Source: Rubrimonas cliftonensis
GTDB lineage: Bacteria; Pseudomonadota; Alphaproteobacteria; Rhodobacterales; Rhodobacteraceae
Direction of reading: 5' to 3'
DNA: 64,000 nt
NCBI RefSeq assembly: GCF_900107585.1
Contig: NZ_FNQM01000012.1
Span: forward strand, 44,129-108,128
Below the pieces are notes generated by a model that was not told the DNA's origin, did no database searches, and was given only the letters and a program-made list of their open reading frames with translations. Shown here piece by piece: positions 27,179-36,773 of the stretch (position 1 is the stretch's first letter; the number at the start of each line of letters is the position of its first letter). The translations under genes and the position numbers were made by a program.

Positions 27179-30100
27179 TCAGAACAGGCCGTCGGCGAAG
27201 GCGATGTCGTCGAAGCCGTCGGCCCCTGCGACGATGATGGTGTCGCCGCTGTCCAGCGTCAGGATCACGCGCCCCGCCGCCTCGCGGCTGTCCGCCACGC
27301 TAAGGCCGTTCAGCGCGATGCTGTCGCCCTCGGCGCTGGAATAGTCCTGGATGCGGAACACCTGCCGCGCGCCGGGGTCGTCGTTGAACACGAAGATGTC
27401 GCCCGCGCCGCCGCCGGTCGCCACTTCCGAGCGCCCGCCGCCGGAAATGATGATCTCGGCGCGGTCGCCGCCGACGAAGCGCTCGCCCGGCGCGGTCTCG
27501 ATCAGCAGTGGCGCGGCCTCCACGACGAACTGGCTGACGATCTGCGGCATCCGCGCCGCCACGCCCGCCGGGTCGGCCAGCAGCTCGGCCTCCGAATAGG
27601 GCTCGATGCCGTAGGTCGTGACGGTCAGCGCCTGCGTAGCGGCGTCGATGTCGAACTGCGTCCAGCCGAAGGTGTGGGCCGAGACGTAGTCGCCCTGCAC
27701 GAGCCGCGCGTTGATCAGGCCGTCCGCCTGCGCGAGGTTGTCGTCCAGTCCCATCGGGTCGAAGCCCAGCGGGTCGAGCAGGATGTCGTTGATCGCCGCC
27801 TTCACGAAGTCGTCCTTGTCGTTGGGCAGGCTGTCGCCGTCGGGCGCGATCGGCAGGCTGTCGTAGAAGGCGCGCAGGGCGGGGTCGCCGGCGGTGATCA
27901 GGTTGCCGAGAAAGCTGCCCGTCGGCGCGTCGAACGCCACCGAACCGGTGGTGATCTCGAAGGCCGAGGTGGCGATCTGCGCGCCGAAAGGCTGTTCCTG
28001 ATAGGTCAGGTTGTTGACGAAGGTCGCGTGCACGTCCGCCGCCACGAACACCACGTTCTCGATGGCGTTGTCGTTGATGAACTTCAGAATTTCAGTGCGC
28101 TCGGCGCTGTAGCCGTCCCAGGCGTCCATATTGATGCCCGGGAACAGGTTCTGCATCGGCTCGGGCGTGTTGACGAACTTCCAGGTCACGCCGCTCTCCT
28201 GCGCCGACAGCAGGTCGGCCTTCAGGTCGTCGAGCTGCGCCGCGCCCAGCATGGTGCGGCCCGGCGTGAAGCTGGCGGCGTAGGCGCCGCCCACCTGGGC
28301 GGGGTCGAAGGTGTTCGACGGTCCGGGCAGGGCGGCGTCGCGGAAGCTGCGCTGGTCCAGCACGATGAACTGCGCGTCGTCGCCGTATTGCTGGCTGCGA
28401 TATAGCTGGCGCTCACCCGCCGTGCGCTCCTCGCCGGTGTCGCCGTAGAAGCGCTCTTCGATCGGATGGTATTCCTGCCAAGCCTGCAACCCGTTCTCGT
28501 AGAGCGTGCTGTCATTGACGAGCGCGGCGGGGTCGTCGCCGGGGAACGCCGCGAGGAACTCGGGCAGCGGGCTGGAGCCGATCGTCTGCCCACCCGCGAA
28601 GTCGTTGGTCACCTCGTGGTCGTCAATGGTGGCGAACACCGACGTGCTCTCGCGCACCTCCTCCCAGAAGTTCTCGCCGAAGCGCTCGCCGTAGACTTCC
28701 TGGTACTTGGCGCGGAAGTCCGACAGGCTTTCGGCCTGCGCCTTCTCCGTGCCGTCGGGGTTCAGCAGGCCCGGCGAGCCGATGTCGGCGTAGATCGTGT
28801 CGCCGTGCAGCAGCATGAAGGCGAGACCGGCGTCGGCGACGTTGGCCACCGCCGGGTAAGGCGCCAGTTCGCCGCGCCAGTCGCCGGTCACGCCGAAGCG
28901 CAGGCCGGCGTAGGCCCCGGCGGCGGCGGCGGTCTCGAACACGCCGCTCTCGCTCCAGCCCGATGCGTCGGTCGCGGCGTAGCTGTAGTCCGTGCCAGCG
29001 CTCAGCCCCGTCACGCTCACCCGCACCGGGATTTCGGGGTCGGAGACGTAGCCGGCGACGGTCGCCACCACGCCCGAGGCGTCGCGCACCTCGAAGGTGA
29101 TCAGGCCGCGCGCCGTGCTCCGCGCCCAAAGCACCACGCTGCTGTCGGTCGCGTCGCCCGCCGCCACGCCCTCGGGCATCGTGTCGAGACCGAGGCTCGC
29201 CACCCGACCCGGGTCGCGCGGGTCGAAATCCGCCGCGATCGGCCCGGCGCCCACCGCGCCCAGCGCGTGCGACAGGTCGAAATACTTGAAGTTGGTGTCG
29301 AAGTTCTGCAGTTCGCGGTCCTCGGGGTCGGGGAACACGGACGCGGGGTCGTTGGAGCCGTCGTGCAGCACCATCAGCCCGCGCTCGAAGCCCGGCAGCG
29401 CGAAGGAGGCGATGTCGATGCCGTCGCTCTCCTCCACCGCGTCCACGCCGTTCGCCGCCGTGGTCGCGAACGACCCCTTCACCTCGTAGGTGCGGCGGTC
29501 GATCACGGTGAAGCTCGAGTCGCCCTGGCTGGAGACGATGATCGACCCCGCGCCGTTCGCGCCGTAGACGATCGAGACGCCCTCGAGATCGGGGACGAAG
29601 CTGTCGTTGTCGGCCACCAGCGCGAAGGCCGCGTCGCCCGTGGGCTCGGCGTTGAAGGCGTAGAGCCCCGCGGCCCCCTCGGTCGCGACATAGCCGATCC
29701 CGGTCTGCCGGTCGATCGCGACGCCTTCGGACTGCAGGTCCGCCGCGTCCAGCTCCTCGGGGTTGGGCAGGTCGAGGATGCGCACGATCTCCGCGTCGAC
29801 CCCGGTCTCGCCCAGGGTCAGCTTCAGCTGCGCCAGCTGGCCGCCGTCGGCCTGGGTGACGAAGACATACTCCGATCCGTCGACCAGCGAGGTGTAGGTC
29901 GCCAGCCCGTAGGCCGTCGCCTCGCCGTCGTCGACGCCGAAGATGCTGGCGGGAACCGCGCCGGTCACGTTCGTCAGCGTCCCGTCGTCGGAAAGCGCGA
30001 AGATCGCCACCGTGTCCTGCTCGCGGTCCGATGCGACGACGATGTCCATGCCGCCGAGCCCGTAGACCAGATCGACGTTGTTGAAGCGCGTCGCCGCGTC

Positions 30101-33100
30101 CTCGACCCGGAACAGCTCGACGCCGTCAAGGTCATAGACCCGCAGGCCGCCCTCCTTCATCGCCGTCACCACGAGGCCCTCGCCCGAGGCGGTGCGGTAG
30201 ATCGCGGGGTCGTCGCTGTCGGCGCCCTCAGTGGCGAGCACCTGGTCGACCGCCGCGCGGCCGGTGTCGGAGTTGTCGGTGAACAGCCCGTCAATCCCGA
30301 AGCCCAGCTCCTGGACATAGCGCGCGACGTCGGCCGGGTCGGGAATGTCGGCGTTGACCGCGTCGGCGAAGGTGTAGGGATGCACCAGCAGCCCCGCCGC
30401 CTGCGCCGCCTCGACCAGCCCGGTCGGCTCGCCGGCCCCGTCGCGCACGAGGCTCAGCGCCGGGCCGACGCCGCTGGCGTAGACCTCGGCCAGCGTCGCA
30501 AGGTTCTCCGGCGTGCGCAGCGCCGCGCTCGGCGTCGGGCCGTCGATGAACGGCAGGTCGGCGTAGAGCGACGGGTCGGCGCCCGGCGCTCCCGAGAAGT
30601 GGAAGAACTGGTCCACGGTCGGGAACGTCGGCGCGTTGAACAGCAGCTGCACCAGCGGCAGGTCGACGCCCGCCTCCGGCATGATGGTCTGCGCCAGCTC
30701 CAGCAGGTTGGCGATCTCGAAGCTCTGGATGAAGACGCGGTCGGGGTCGGTGAAGCCCTCCGCCACCAGCGTGTCGATCAGGATGCGGCTGGTGTCGATG
30801 TTGATCGGCGTCCCGTCGAGGAACGTCCCGGTGTGCTTGAGGAACGTCGGCTCCTTGGTCTCGGGGTAGATGCCGACGACGCGCCCGGTCTCGGCCTCGA
30901 CTTCGCGCACCAGTGCGATCACCTCGGCGAGCGTAGGGATCTCGAACTGGCCGTCGAAGGCCGCCGAGCCGGGGCGGCGCTCCGGCTGGTCCTCGACGGC
31001 GCGCAGCGTCTTGATCTCCTCGAGCGTGAAATCCTCGGCGAACCAGCCGGTGACGCTCTGGATCGGGTTGATCTGCTTGGTGGTCAGCCGGTCGGCGAAC
31101 TGCGCGAGTTCGGCCACGTCGGTCGAGGCGAACGTGATCACCGGGTCGCCGTTCTCGTCGCGGACGATCTCGCCCTCGGCGGTCTGCACCGTCGCCAGCC
31201 ACGGCTCGTGGCGCGCGATCAGCACGCCGTCCTTCGTCGTCACCAGGTCGGGCTCGACGAAGTCGGCGCCCTGCTCGATGGCGAAGCGGTAGGCCTCCAG
31301 CGTGTGCTCGGGCCGGTCGGCGGAGCCGCCGCGATGCGCGATCACGATGGGCGCGTCGGCGGGGTCGGGGTAGCGCAGTTCGTCGGGCGTCTCCAGCACC
31401 GGCGCGATCAGCGGCGTCGCGCCCAGCTCCAGCGCGAAGGCGAGGAACTGCGTCTCCTGCGTGGCGGCGAAGTTGTTGTCCGACACCAGGATCAGCTGCT
31501 TGCGCCCGTCGGCGAGATCCGGCCCGAACGCCATGCCCTCGATGTTGTCGAGCGTGATGCCCAGTTCGCCAAGGTCGAGCAGCAGCGTCTTCTCCGCGAT
31601 GGCGTCGACGTTCACTTCGAGTTCGCCGTCCTCGACCGCGCTCTCGAAGCTGTCGAAATCCTTCACGTCGGTAGCGCCCTGGGTGCGCACGGCGTAGAGC
31701 TTGATGGCGTTGCCGACGCCGGCGGAGAAGCTGCGCTCCATCGCGATCAGCGAGCCGTCATTGTCGATCGCCAGCAGCTCCACCAGCCCATTGGTGGCGA
31801 AGCCGCCCGGCGGGACGGTCTGCTCGGCGACCGGATCGACGATGTAGACGTATTCCGAGAGCGTCGCGCCGGTCGCCGCGTCGAGCCGCGAGATGCGCAC
31901 CGCCGTGCCGTTGTCGACGGTGGCGAAGGGACTGTCCTGGATCAGGCCGTTCTCCGTCGCGACGTAGAGCGTCTCCCCGTCCGGCGTCACGGTCAGGCTT
32001 TCCCAACCGAGGTTGTTGATGACGCCAGTGGTCGCGCCGTCGCCGATGAACTTCGCCTCGGCCACGACCTCGGCGGTCTTGGCGCCGTCGATGTCGAAGC
32101 TCAGCAGGCGCGGCGTCAGGTCGTTCGCTGGGGCGAGGTTGCGCTCGGAGATCACGCGGAAGCCGCCGTCCACCAGCGCCACGCCCTCGGTGTCGGCGGC
32201 CGCCGCGATCGGCGCGCCGCCGTCGGTCAGCACGATCAGGTCGGTGAAGGTCACGTCGCCGTCGTTCAGCATCCCGTCGGCGCCGAACTCGATGGTCAGC
32301 TCGAAGATGCGCTGGTCGCCGAAGCCGCCGGTGTCGTCGGAAATGGCGTAGTAGACGCCGGCCTCGGCGTCGAAGGCGAGGCCCGAAAGCCCGCCGATCA
32401 CCGCTCCGTCGAACAGGGTGCCGGTGGCGAAGCTCGCCTCGCCGATGAACTCGATGGCGCCGGGCGTCAGACGCGCGCCGAGGCCGGTCGGCGTCAGCGC
32501 GAGGTCGACCGCCACGAGCCGGTGGTCGGATGTCGGGAACGGGAAGGTCCCGGTCAGGTTCTCGAACGGCTCGCCGATCCCCGGCCAGAACACCTCGCCG
32601 CCCTGGTAGGCGAAACCGGCCTTCGACGGCAGGGCGTAGTCCACGCGGATGTTGGGCACCGAGAAGTCCGGCCCGAAATCGGCGGTGTCGAAGGCGGGGT
32701 TTCCTTCGTTCGTCAGGTTGAGCAGGCCCTGCGCCGCCGACTGGTCGACGCCGCCCTGACTGGACGGCGTGATGTCGGCGTCGGTGGTCGAGCCGAGGAT
32801 GGCGTCGGTCGCGAAGAACTGGTTCGCCGCGCCCTCGAAGGCGTCGCCGTCGAACGGGTCGGCGTTGTAGTCGCCGACGATGACGAAGCGCGCGTCCGCC
32901 GCCAGCCCGCCGGCGTTCCCGGCGTCGTCATGGATGTAGTCGCCCTTGCCGGAGACGTAGTCGGTCCAGAAGCGGATCTCGTCGAAGTTGCGCTTGCCGT
33001 TGCGGTCCTCCGCGCCGTCGAACACCGGTGGGGTGGGGTGGGCGGCGAGGATGTGCACCGTCTCGCCGTCCACGATCACCGGCACGTCGACATGGTTCTT

Positions 33101-33646
33101 CGACGACAGCCGCAGGACGTCGATCTCCTCGGCGCTGTAGAAGCCGCCGTCGCCGGCCAGCGGCGTCCCGTTCTCCGTGTCGAACAGCAGCGCGCCGGGC
33201 ATGTCCTTCCAGAGAAAATTCTGGAAGCTGCGCACGCCGGCCTCGTCGATCGGGAACTTCGAGAAGATCGCGAAGCCGAACTGGCCCTCGAAGAAGCCGA
33301 AGCCGAAGGCGTCGTCGGGGCCGCCCACGGTCCCGTCATTGTTGAGATCGAAGCCCGAGGCGACGCCGGTGTTGGAGGGCGCGACGTAGACGTAGGGGTA
33401 GTCGACCGGCGCGGCGCCGTTCTGCGCCACAGCGAGGTAGTTGTCGCGAAACAGGTCCGCCGCCACGCCGCCGGCGTCGTAGTCGAACTCGTTGATCAGC
33501 AGCACGTCCGGCGCCGCGCGCTGGATCGTCTCGGCGGCGTTGCGCGCCTGCTGGTTGTCGGGCGTCGACAGATCGTCGATCAGCTGACCCGCGTTGTTGC
33601 GGTTGAGCGACGCATTGAACGTCGCGACGCGAATCTGATCGATCAT
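27179..33646 (-). CDS. Giant multidomain phosphoester hydrolase (EEP, esterase-like phytase, GDPD, beta-propeller phytase, PhoD, RTX-like tail)
   Basis: The protein has 2155 residues. Modules in order: an endonuclease/exonuclease/phosphatase fold (1-385; ATFNAS, INEFD, VIVGDYNADP, SDHR); an esterase-like-phytase propeller (395-740; GGLSGLAFDAEAGVYYAISD, WESLTVTPDG); a glycerophosphodiester phosphodiesterase (760-1125; IVIAHRGGSADRPEHTLEAY, then FVEPDLVTTKDG and ARHEP, giving the HRG, Glu-x-Asp and His residues); a beta-propeller 3-phytase (1140-1465; LEGVSIVYG, SSQGDSSFTVIDR, SDGID); and PhoD (1495-2045; LHGDTIYAD, ATIDDHEVTND, VLDQRSFRD, VAADVHATF). The last 100 residues carry GGGRSEVATGGGAGDIFVF, an RTX-like calcium-binding end typical of type I secretion substrates. 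No signal peptide is present. It probably frees phosphate from many organic esters outside the cell (inference). ATG follows GGGGGAA. Confidence 0.92.
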   Translation of the reverse strand: MIDQIRVATFNASLNRNNAGQLIDDLSTPDNQQARNAAETIQRAAPDVLLINEFDYDAGGVAADLFRDNYLAVAQNGAAPVDYPYVYVAPSNTGVASGFDLNNDGTVGGPDDAFGFGFFEGQFGFAIFSKFPIDEAGVRSFQNFLWKDMPGALLFDTENGTPLAGDGGFYSAEEIDVLRLSSKNHVDVPVIVDGETVHILAAHPTPPVFDGAEDRNGKRNFDEIRFWTDYVSGKGDYIHDDAGNAGGLAADARFVIVGDYNADPFDGDAFEGAANQFFATDAILGSTTDADITPSSQGGVDQSAAQGLLNLTNEGNPAFDTADFGPDFSVPNIRVDYALPSKAGFAYQGGEVFWPGIGEPFENLTGTFPFPTSDHRLVAVDLALTPTGLGARLTPGAIEFIGEASFATGTLFDGAVIGGLSGLAFDAEAGVYYAISDDTGGFGDQRIFELTIEFGADGMLNDGDVTFTDLIVLTDGGAPIAAAADTEGVALVDGGFRVISERNLAPANDLTPRLLSFDIDGAKTAEVVAEAKFIGDGATTGVINNLGWESLTVTPDGETLYVATENGLIQDSPFATVDNGTAVRISRLDAATGATLSEYVYIVDPVAEQTVPPGGFATNGLVELLAIDNDGSLIAMERSFSAGVGNAIKLYAVRTQGATDVKDFDSFESAVEDGELEVNVDAIAEKTLLLDLGELGITLDNIEGMAFGPDLADGRKQLILVSDNNFAATQETQFLAFALELGATPLIAPVLETPDELRYPDPADAPIVIAHRGGSADRPEHTLEAYRFAIEQGADFVEPDLVTTKDGVLIARHEPWLATVQTAEGEIVRDENGDPVITFASTDVAELAQFADRLTTKQINPIQSVTGWFAEDFTLEEIKTLRAVEDQPERRPGSAAFDGQFEIPTLAEVIALVREVEAETGRVVGIYPETKEPTFLKHTGTFLDGTPINIDTSRILIDTLVAEGFTDPDRVFIQSFEIANLLELAQTIMPEAGVDLPLVQLLFNAPTFPTVDQFFHFSGAPGADPSLYADLPFIDGPTPSAALRTPENLATLAEVYASGVGPALSLVRDGAGEPTGLVEAAQAAGLLVHPYTFADAVNADIPDPADVARYVQELGFGIDGLFTDNSDTGRAAVDQVLATEGADSDDPAIYRTASGEGLVVTAMKEGGLRVYDLDGVELFRVEDAATRFNNVDLVYGLGGMDIVVASDREQDTVAIFALSDDGTLTNVTGAVPASIFGVDDGEATAYGLATYTSLVDGSEYVFVTQADGGQLAQLKLTLGETGVDAEIVRILDLPNPEELDAADLQSEGVAIDRQTGIGYVATEGAAGLYAFNAEPTGDAAFALVADNDSFVPDLEGVSIVYGANGAGSIIVSSQGDSSFTVIDRRTYEVKGSFATTAANGVDAVEESDGIDIASFALPGFERGLMVLHDGSNDPASVFPDPEDRELQNFDTNFKYFDLSHALGAVGAGPIAADFDPRDPGRVASLGLDTMPEGVAAGDATDSSVVLWARSTARGLITFEVRDASGVVATVAGYVSDPEIPVRVSVTGLSAGTDYSYAATDASGWSESGVFETAAAAGAYAGLRFGVTGDWRGELAPYPAVANVADAGLAFMLLHGDTIYADIGSPGLLNPDGTEKAQAESLSDFRAKYQEVYGERFGENFWEEVRESTSVFATIDDHEVTNDFAGGQTIGSSPLPEFLAAFPGDDPAALVNDSTLYENGLQAWQEYHPIEERFYGDTGEERTAGERQLYRSQQYGDDAQFIVLDQRSFRDAALPGPSNTFDPAQVGGAYAASFTPGRTMLGAAQLDDLKADLLSAQESGVTWKFVNTPEPMQNLFPGINMDAWDGYSAERTEILKFINDNAIENVVFVAADVHATFVNNLTYQEQPFGAQIATSAFEITTGSVAFDAPTGSFLGNLITAGDPALRAFYDSLPIAPDGDSLPNDKDDFVKAAINDILLDPLGFDPMGLDDNLAQADGLINARLVQGDYVSAHTFGWTQFDIDAATQALTVTTYGIEPYSEAELLADPAGVAARMPQIVSQFVVEAAPLLIETAPGERFVGGDRAEIIISGGGRSEVATGGGAGDIFVFNDDPGARQVFRIQDYSSAEGDSIALNGLSVADSREAAGRVILTLDSGDTIIVAGADGFDDIAFADGLF

Positions 33647-33728
33647 GGCTTGTTCCCCCGTTAGGCGACCTCTCAGGGAAGGTTAACAGCGAAGTGTGAC
33701 GCGCCGCCGAAGCTTACCGCGCCAATGC

Positions 33729-33746
33729 GTGACGTTGGCGTGACGG
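33729..33746 (-). promoter_or_regulatory. Candidate Pho box upstream of the giant phosphoester hydrolase
   Basis: Read leftward the site is CCGTCAC-GCCA-ACGTCAC: two direct heptamers with an 11-base period, the geometry of PhoB boxes (CTGTCAT-N4-CTGTCAT). Each heptamer matches five of seven consensus positions. It lies about 83 bases upstream of the start codon. Phosphate control is inferred from this match and the gene's predicted role. Confidence 0.45.
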
Positions 33747-33941
33747 CGCGAGGCGCGCCGAACCGCCGGCGCGTCGCTCCTCGCGAGCGCCGGCCCATGA
33801 CGCCGGGCGACCGCGCCGGGCGGCGGCGCGCGGCGTATCGGCGCCACCCTTGAGTGCGTCAGGTCGTGATCCCCTTGTCTTCCGAAATCAGCGATGGCGA
33901 GGACGCGCCCGGCCCGTCTGCGGCGCAGGCGCGCCGCCCTG

Positions 33942-34964
33942 TCAGGCGTCCGGGTGGCGCAGCCATGGCCGGCGTCCGTCCAGCGCGCCCGAGGCGTGGA
34001 CGATCTCCGAGACGAGGTGCTCGCGACGGTAGGCCATGACATGGACGCCGGCGACGCCGTGGATCTCCCTCATGCGCCCGATCAGCTCGATGCAGAGCCG
34101 CTTGCCCTCCTCCGCCGGGTTCGCCGCGCGCTCCAGTCGGTCGATCACGGCGTCGGGGATGTGGACGCCCGGCACGTTCGAGCGCATCCACCGCGCGGCC
34201 CGCGCCGAGGCGAGCGGCCCGACCCCGGCGAGGATGAACACGCGCCGGTCGAGCCCGAGGTCGCGCACCCGGGCCATGAACGCCTCGAACACCGGCAGAT
34301 CGAAGATGTAGTTGGTCTGGATGAAGTCGGCGCCGGCCTCGACCTTCTTGGCCAGCCGCTCCGGTCGCCAGTCCCGCGGCTCGGCGCAGGGGTTCTCGGC
34401 GGCGCCGATGAACAGGCGCGGCGGCCGCGTGATGCGTCGCCCCGACAGGAACACGCCGTCGTCGCGCATGGTGCGGATGGCGCGCACCAGCGACACCGAG
34501 TCGAAGTCGAACACCGGCCGGGCGCCGGGCTGATCGCCGGCGCCCACGCCGTCCCCGGTCAGGCACAGCACGTTGCGCACGCCCATCGCCGCGGCGCCGA
34601 GCACGTCGCCCTGGATGGCGATGCGGTTCCGGTCGCGGCACGAGATCTGGTAGACGGTGCCGTGGCCCGCGCGCGTCAGCAGCGCGCAGATGCCGATGGA
34701 GGACATATGGCAGTTCGCGCCCGAGGCGTCGGTGGCGTTGATCGCGTCGGCCACTTCCGCGAGCGGGCGCGCAGCCTCGAACACGTCGGCCGGATCGGCG
34801 CTGTCGGGGGGGTTCAGCTCGGCCGTCACGGCGAAGCGGCCCGACCGCAGCACCGCCTCCAGTCGGCTGTCGGAGACATGGCCGGCCGGCGGCTCGGGGT
34901 AGGGCCTGACAAGGTCGGCGAGCGACCCGGCGCGGTTCGGCGCATCCTGCGCCGCGCCCTTCAT
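33942..34964 (-). CDS. metF: Methylenetetrahydrofolate reductase
   Basis: This 340-residue TIM-barrel flavoprotein interconverts methylene- and methyl-tetrahydrofolate. Family features are the Glu in FAVTAELNPPDSADP (near residue 40), CRDRNRIAIQGDVLGAAA (near 110; the RDRN segment binds folate), CLTGDGVGAGD (near 138) and AGADFIQTNYIFD (near 222). MKGAAQDAPNRAG at 34964 is chosen because its ATGA overlaps the stop of the upstream MTHFR C-terminal-domain gene. In this operon it may run in the oxidative direction, using methyl-THF made by the demethylase (inference). Confidence 0.9.
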   Translation of the reverse strand: MKGAAQDAPNRAGSLADLVRPYPEPPAGHVSDSRLEAVLRSGRFAVTAELNPPDSADPADVFEAARPLAEVADAINATDASGANCHMSSIGICALLTRAGHGTVYQISCRDRNRIAIQGDVLGAAAMGVRNVLCLTGDGVGAGDQPGARPVFDFDSVSLVRAIRTMRDDGVFLSGRRITRPPRLFIGAAENPCAEPRDWRPERLAKKVEAGADFIQTNYIFDLPVFEAFMARVRDLGLDRRVFILAGVGPLASARAARWMRSNVPGVHIPDAVIDRLERAANPAEEGKRLCIELIGRMREIHGVAGVHVMAYRREHLVSEIVHASGALDGRRPWLRHPDA

Positions 34965-35515
34965 CGCGCCGGCTCGTCGGCCAGCGGCGCGGTGGCGGGT
35001 TCGGACGCGCGCGCGCCCGGATAGGCGCGGGCCAGCGCGGTGCGGCCGGCCTCGCGCGCCTCGCGCCGCGCCGCCGCCTTCTCGCGGCTCGCCCTGAGCC
35101 ATGACGACGTGCCCTCGAGCGAGCGGTCCACCGGCGGCGCCACCTCATGGATGCCGCCGCCATTGCGCATGCGGGCGGCGCCTTCCCAGGCGAGGGTCCA
35201 GACGCAGCGCATCTCGGGGATCACCTCGCAGTAACCGCCGGCGCGCACCCCGCCGCAGGGCCCGTTGCGCAGCTGCTTGGGGCAGTTCATGGGGCAGGAC
35301 ATGCCGGTGGAGGACAGCGCGCACTGGCCGCACATCCGGCAGTCGAACAGGAACCCCTTGGTCAGCCGCTCCACGAAGGCCACGGGCCGCTCCACCCGCG
35401 CATAGCCGAGCCGGGAGAACAATGGATCGCAGGCCGCCATGAACGCCTCGAAGCGCCCGTAGAGCCACTCGAAGCGCCTGGCGTGGCGAACGGCGAACAG
35501 CCTCACGCGATACAT
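34961..35515 (-). CDS. Methylenetetrahydrofolate reductase C-terminal-domain protein (Cys-rich)
   Basis: This 184-residue protein matches the MTHFR_C family (PF12225 type), found fused or adjacent to atypical MetF enzymes. The Cys-rich core CRMCGQCALSSTGMSCPMNC then GPCGGVRAGGYCEV (residues about 60-100) has eight cysteines able to hold iron-sulfur clusters or zinc, suggesting an electron-transfer partner of MetF. Near the N-terminus, RHARRFEWLYGRFEAFM is helical. ATG 35515 is chosen; the frame is open further up but that part overlaps the demethylase gene. It shares ATGA with metF. Confidence 0.82.
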   Translation of the reverse strand: MYRVRLFAVRHARRFEWLYGRFEAFMAACDPLFSRLGYARVERPVAFVERLTKGFLFDCRMCGQCALSSTGMSCPMNCPKQLRNGPCGGVRAGGYCEVIPEMRCVWTLAWEGAARMRNGGGIHEVAPPVDRSLEGTSSWLRASREKAAARREAREAGRTALARAYPGARASEPATAPLADEPAR

Positions 35516-35603
35516 GCCGACGCTCCCTTGATCACGTTTCTCGGGCGGCGCAACCGCGCCGCCCGGGGCGCCGCCCCGCCAGACCGGCGGATCGGCGCCG
35601 GTT

Positions 35604-36773
35604 TCACGCCGCGCAGGGCGCCTGCGCGACCGCGAGCTGCTTGGCGGGGTCGTAGAACGGCCGCTCCACCACCTTCGCCGCCACCCGACCGGACGCGCCG
35701 GCGACCTCGACCGCCTCGCCCGGCGCCGCATGCGCCGCCGAGACCATGGCGAGCGCGATGTTGCGCCCCAGTCGGGGCGAGTGGATCGCAGAAGTGACCT
35801 TGCCGACGATGACGCCATCCTTCAACACCGGCCAGAACGTCGTGTTCGGCCCCTGCAGCGGCGCGCCCTCGATCACGAGGCCCACCTGCAGGCGGCGCAC
35901 GCCTTGGTCGCGGATGCGCCGCAGCGCGGCCTTGCCGATGAAGTCGGCCTCCATGTCGAGGTTCACCAGCCGGTCCAGCCCCAGCTCGAAGGGGTTGGTG
36001 TCGCTGTCGGCGTCGGCGTGGTAGGAGAGCATGCCGCCTTCGATGCGGCGGATCGACGAGGTGTGCCCCGCCTTCAGTCCGAGAGGCGCGCCGACCGCCA
36101 TGATCTTCTCCCACAGCGCGTCGCCGCGCGCGCCGTCGCGCAGGTAAAGCTCGTAGCCTAGTTCGCTCGACCAGCCCGTGCGCGAGACGATCAGCGGAAT
36201 GCCGTCCAGCTCCAGCTCGCGCAGCCGGTAGTAGCGCAGATCGGTGATCGCCTCGCCGAACAGCGCCTGCATGATGACGCCCGATTTCGGGCCTTGTAGC
36301 TGGAGCGGCGAGACGTCGGGCTCGCGGATGGTCACGTCCATCCCGGCGTGCACGGCCACGCCCTGCGCCCACAGCAGAATGTCGCTGTCGGCCAGCGACA
36401 GCCAGAAATGCGTCTCGCCTAGCCGCAGGAGGATCGGGTCGTTGAGGATGCCGCCCTCGGCGTTGGTGATCAGCACATACTTGCACTGCCCCACCGCCAT
36501 CCGCGACAGGTCGCGCGGCGTCAGCATCTGGACGAAGCGCGCCGCGTCCGGCCCGGTGATCTCGACCTGACGCTCCACCGCGACGTCGCACAGGATCGCG
36601 TCGGTCACGAGATTCCAGAAGTTCTGCTCCGGATCGCCGAAGTCTCGCGGGATATACATGTGATTGTACACCGAAAAGGCGTTCGCTCCCCAACGCACCG
36701 TAGCGTCGAAGTACGGGGATTTCCGAATCTGCGTTCCGAAGCCGAATTCGGGGGTAGGGTTCATAGGCGTCAT
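35604..36773 (-). CDS. DmdA/GcvT-like tetrahydrofolate-dependent demethylase
   Basis: This 389-residue protein has the aminomethyltransferase (GcvT) fold. It carries SVYNHMYIPRDFGDPEQNFW (near residues 34-53), VAVERQVEITGPDAARFVQM, TPRDLSRM, ISLADSD-like LSLADSDILLW and LQLQGPKSGVIM, which align well with dimethylsulfoniopropionate demethylase DmdA. Several related demethylases act on other methyl donors (vanillate, glycine betaine derivatives), so the substrate is uncertain. The neighbours, an MTHFR C-terminal-domain gene and metF, fit a methyl-THF product. An Lrp regulator lies 147 bases upstream on the same strand. Confidence 0.82.
   Translation of the reverse strand: MTPMNPTPEFGFGTQIRKSPYFDATVRWGANAFSVYNHMYIPRDFGDPEQNFWNLVTDAILCDVAVERQVEITGPDAARFVQMLTPRDLSRMAVGQCKYVLITNAEGGILNDPILLRLGETHFWLSLADSDILLWAQGVAVHAGMDVTIREPDVSPLQLQGPKSGVIMQALFGEAITDLRYYRLRELELDGIPLIVSRTGWSSELGYELYLRDGARGDALWEKIMAVGAPLGLKAGHTSSIRRIEGGMLSYHADADSDTNPFELGLDRLVNLDMEADFIGKAALRRIRDQGVRRLQVGLVIEGAPLQGPNTTFWPVLKDGVIVGKVTSAIHSPRLGRNIALAMVSAAHAAPGEAVEVAGASGRVAAKVVERPFYDPAKQLAVAQAPCAA

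Noticed and set aside
28466..33664. A 1732-residue frame antisense to the giant phosphoester hydrolase
   Set aside because: It mirrors the GC-rich third-codon pattern of the real gene, is rich in Arg, Val, Gly and His, and shows no known domain. The sense strand has five recognisable modules.
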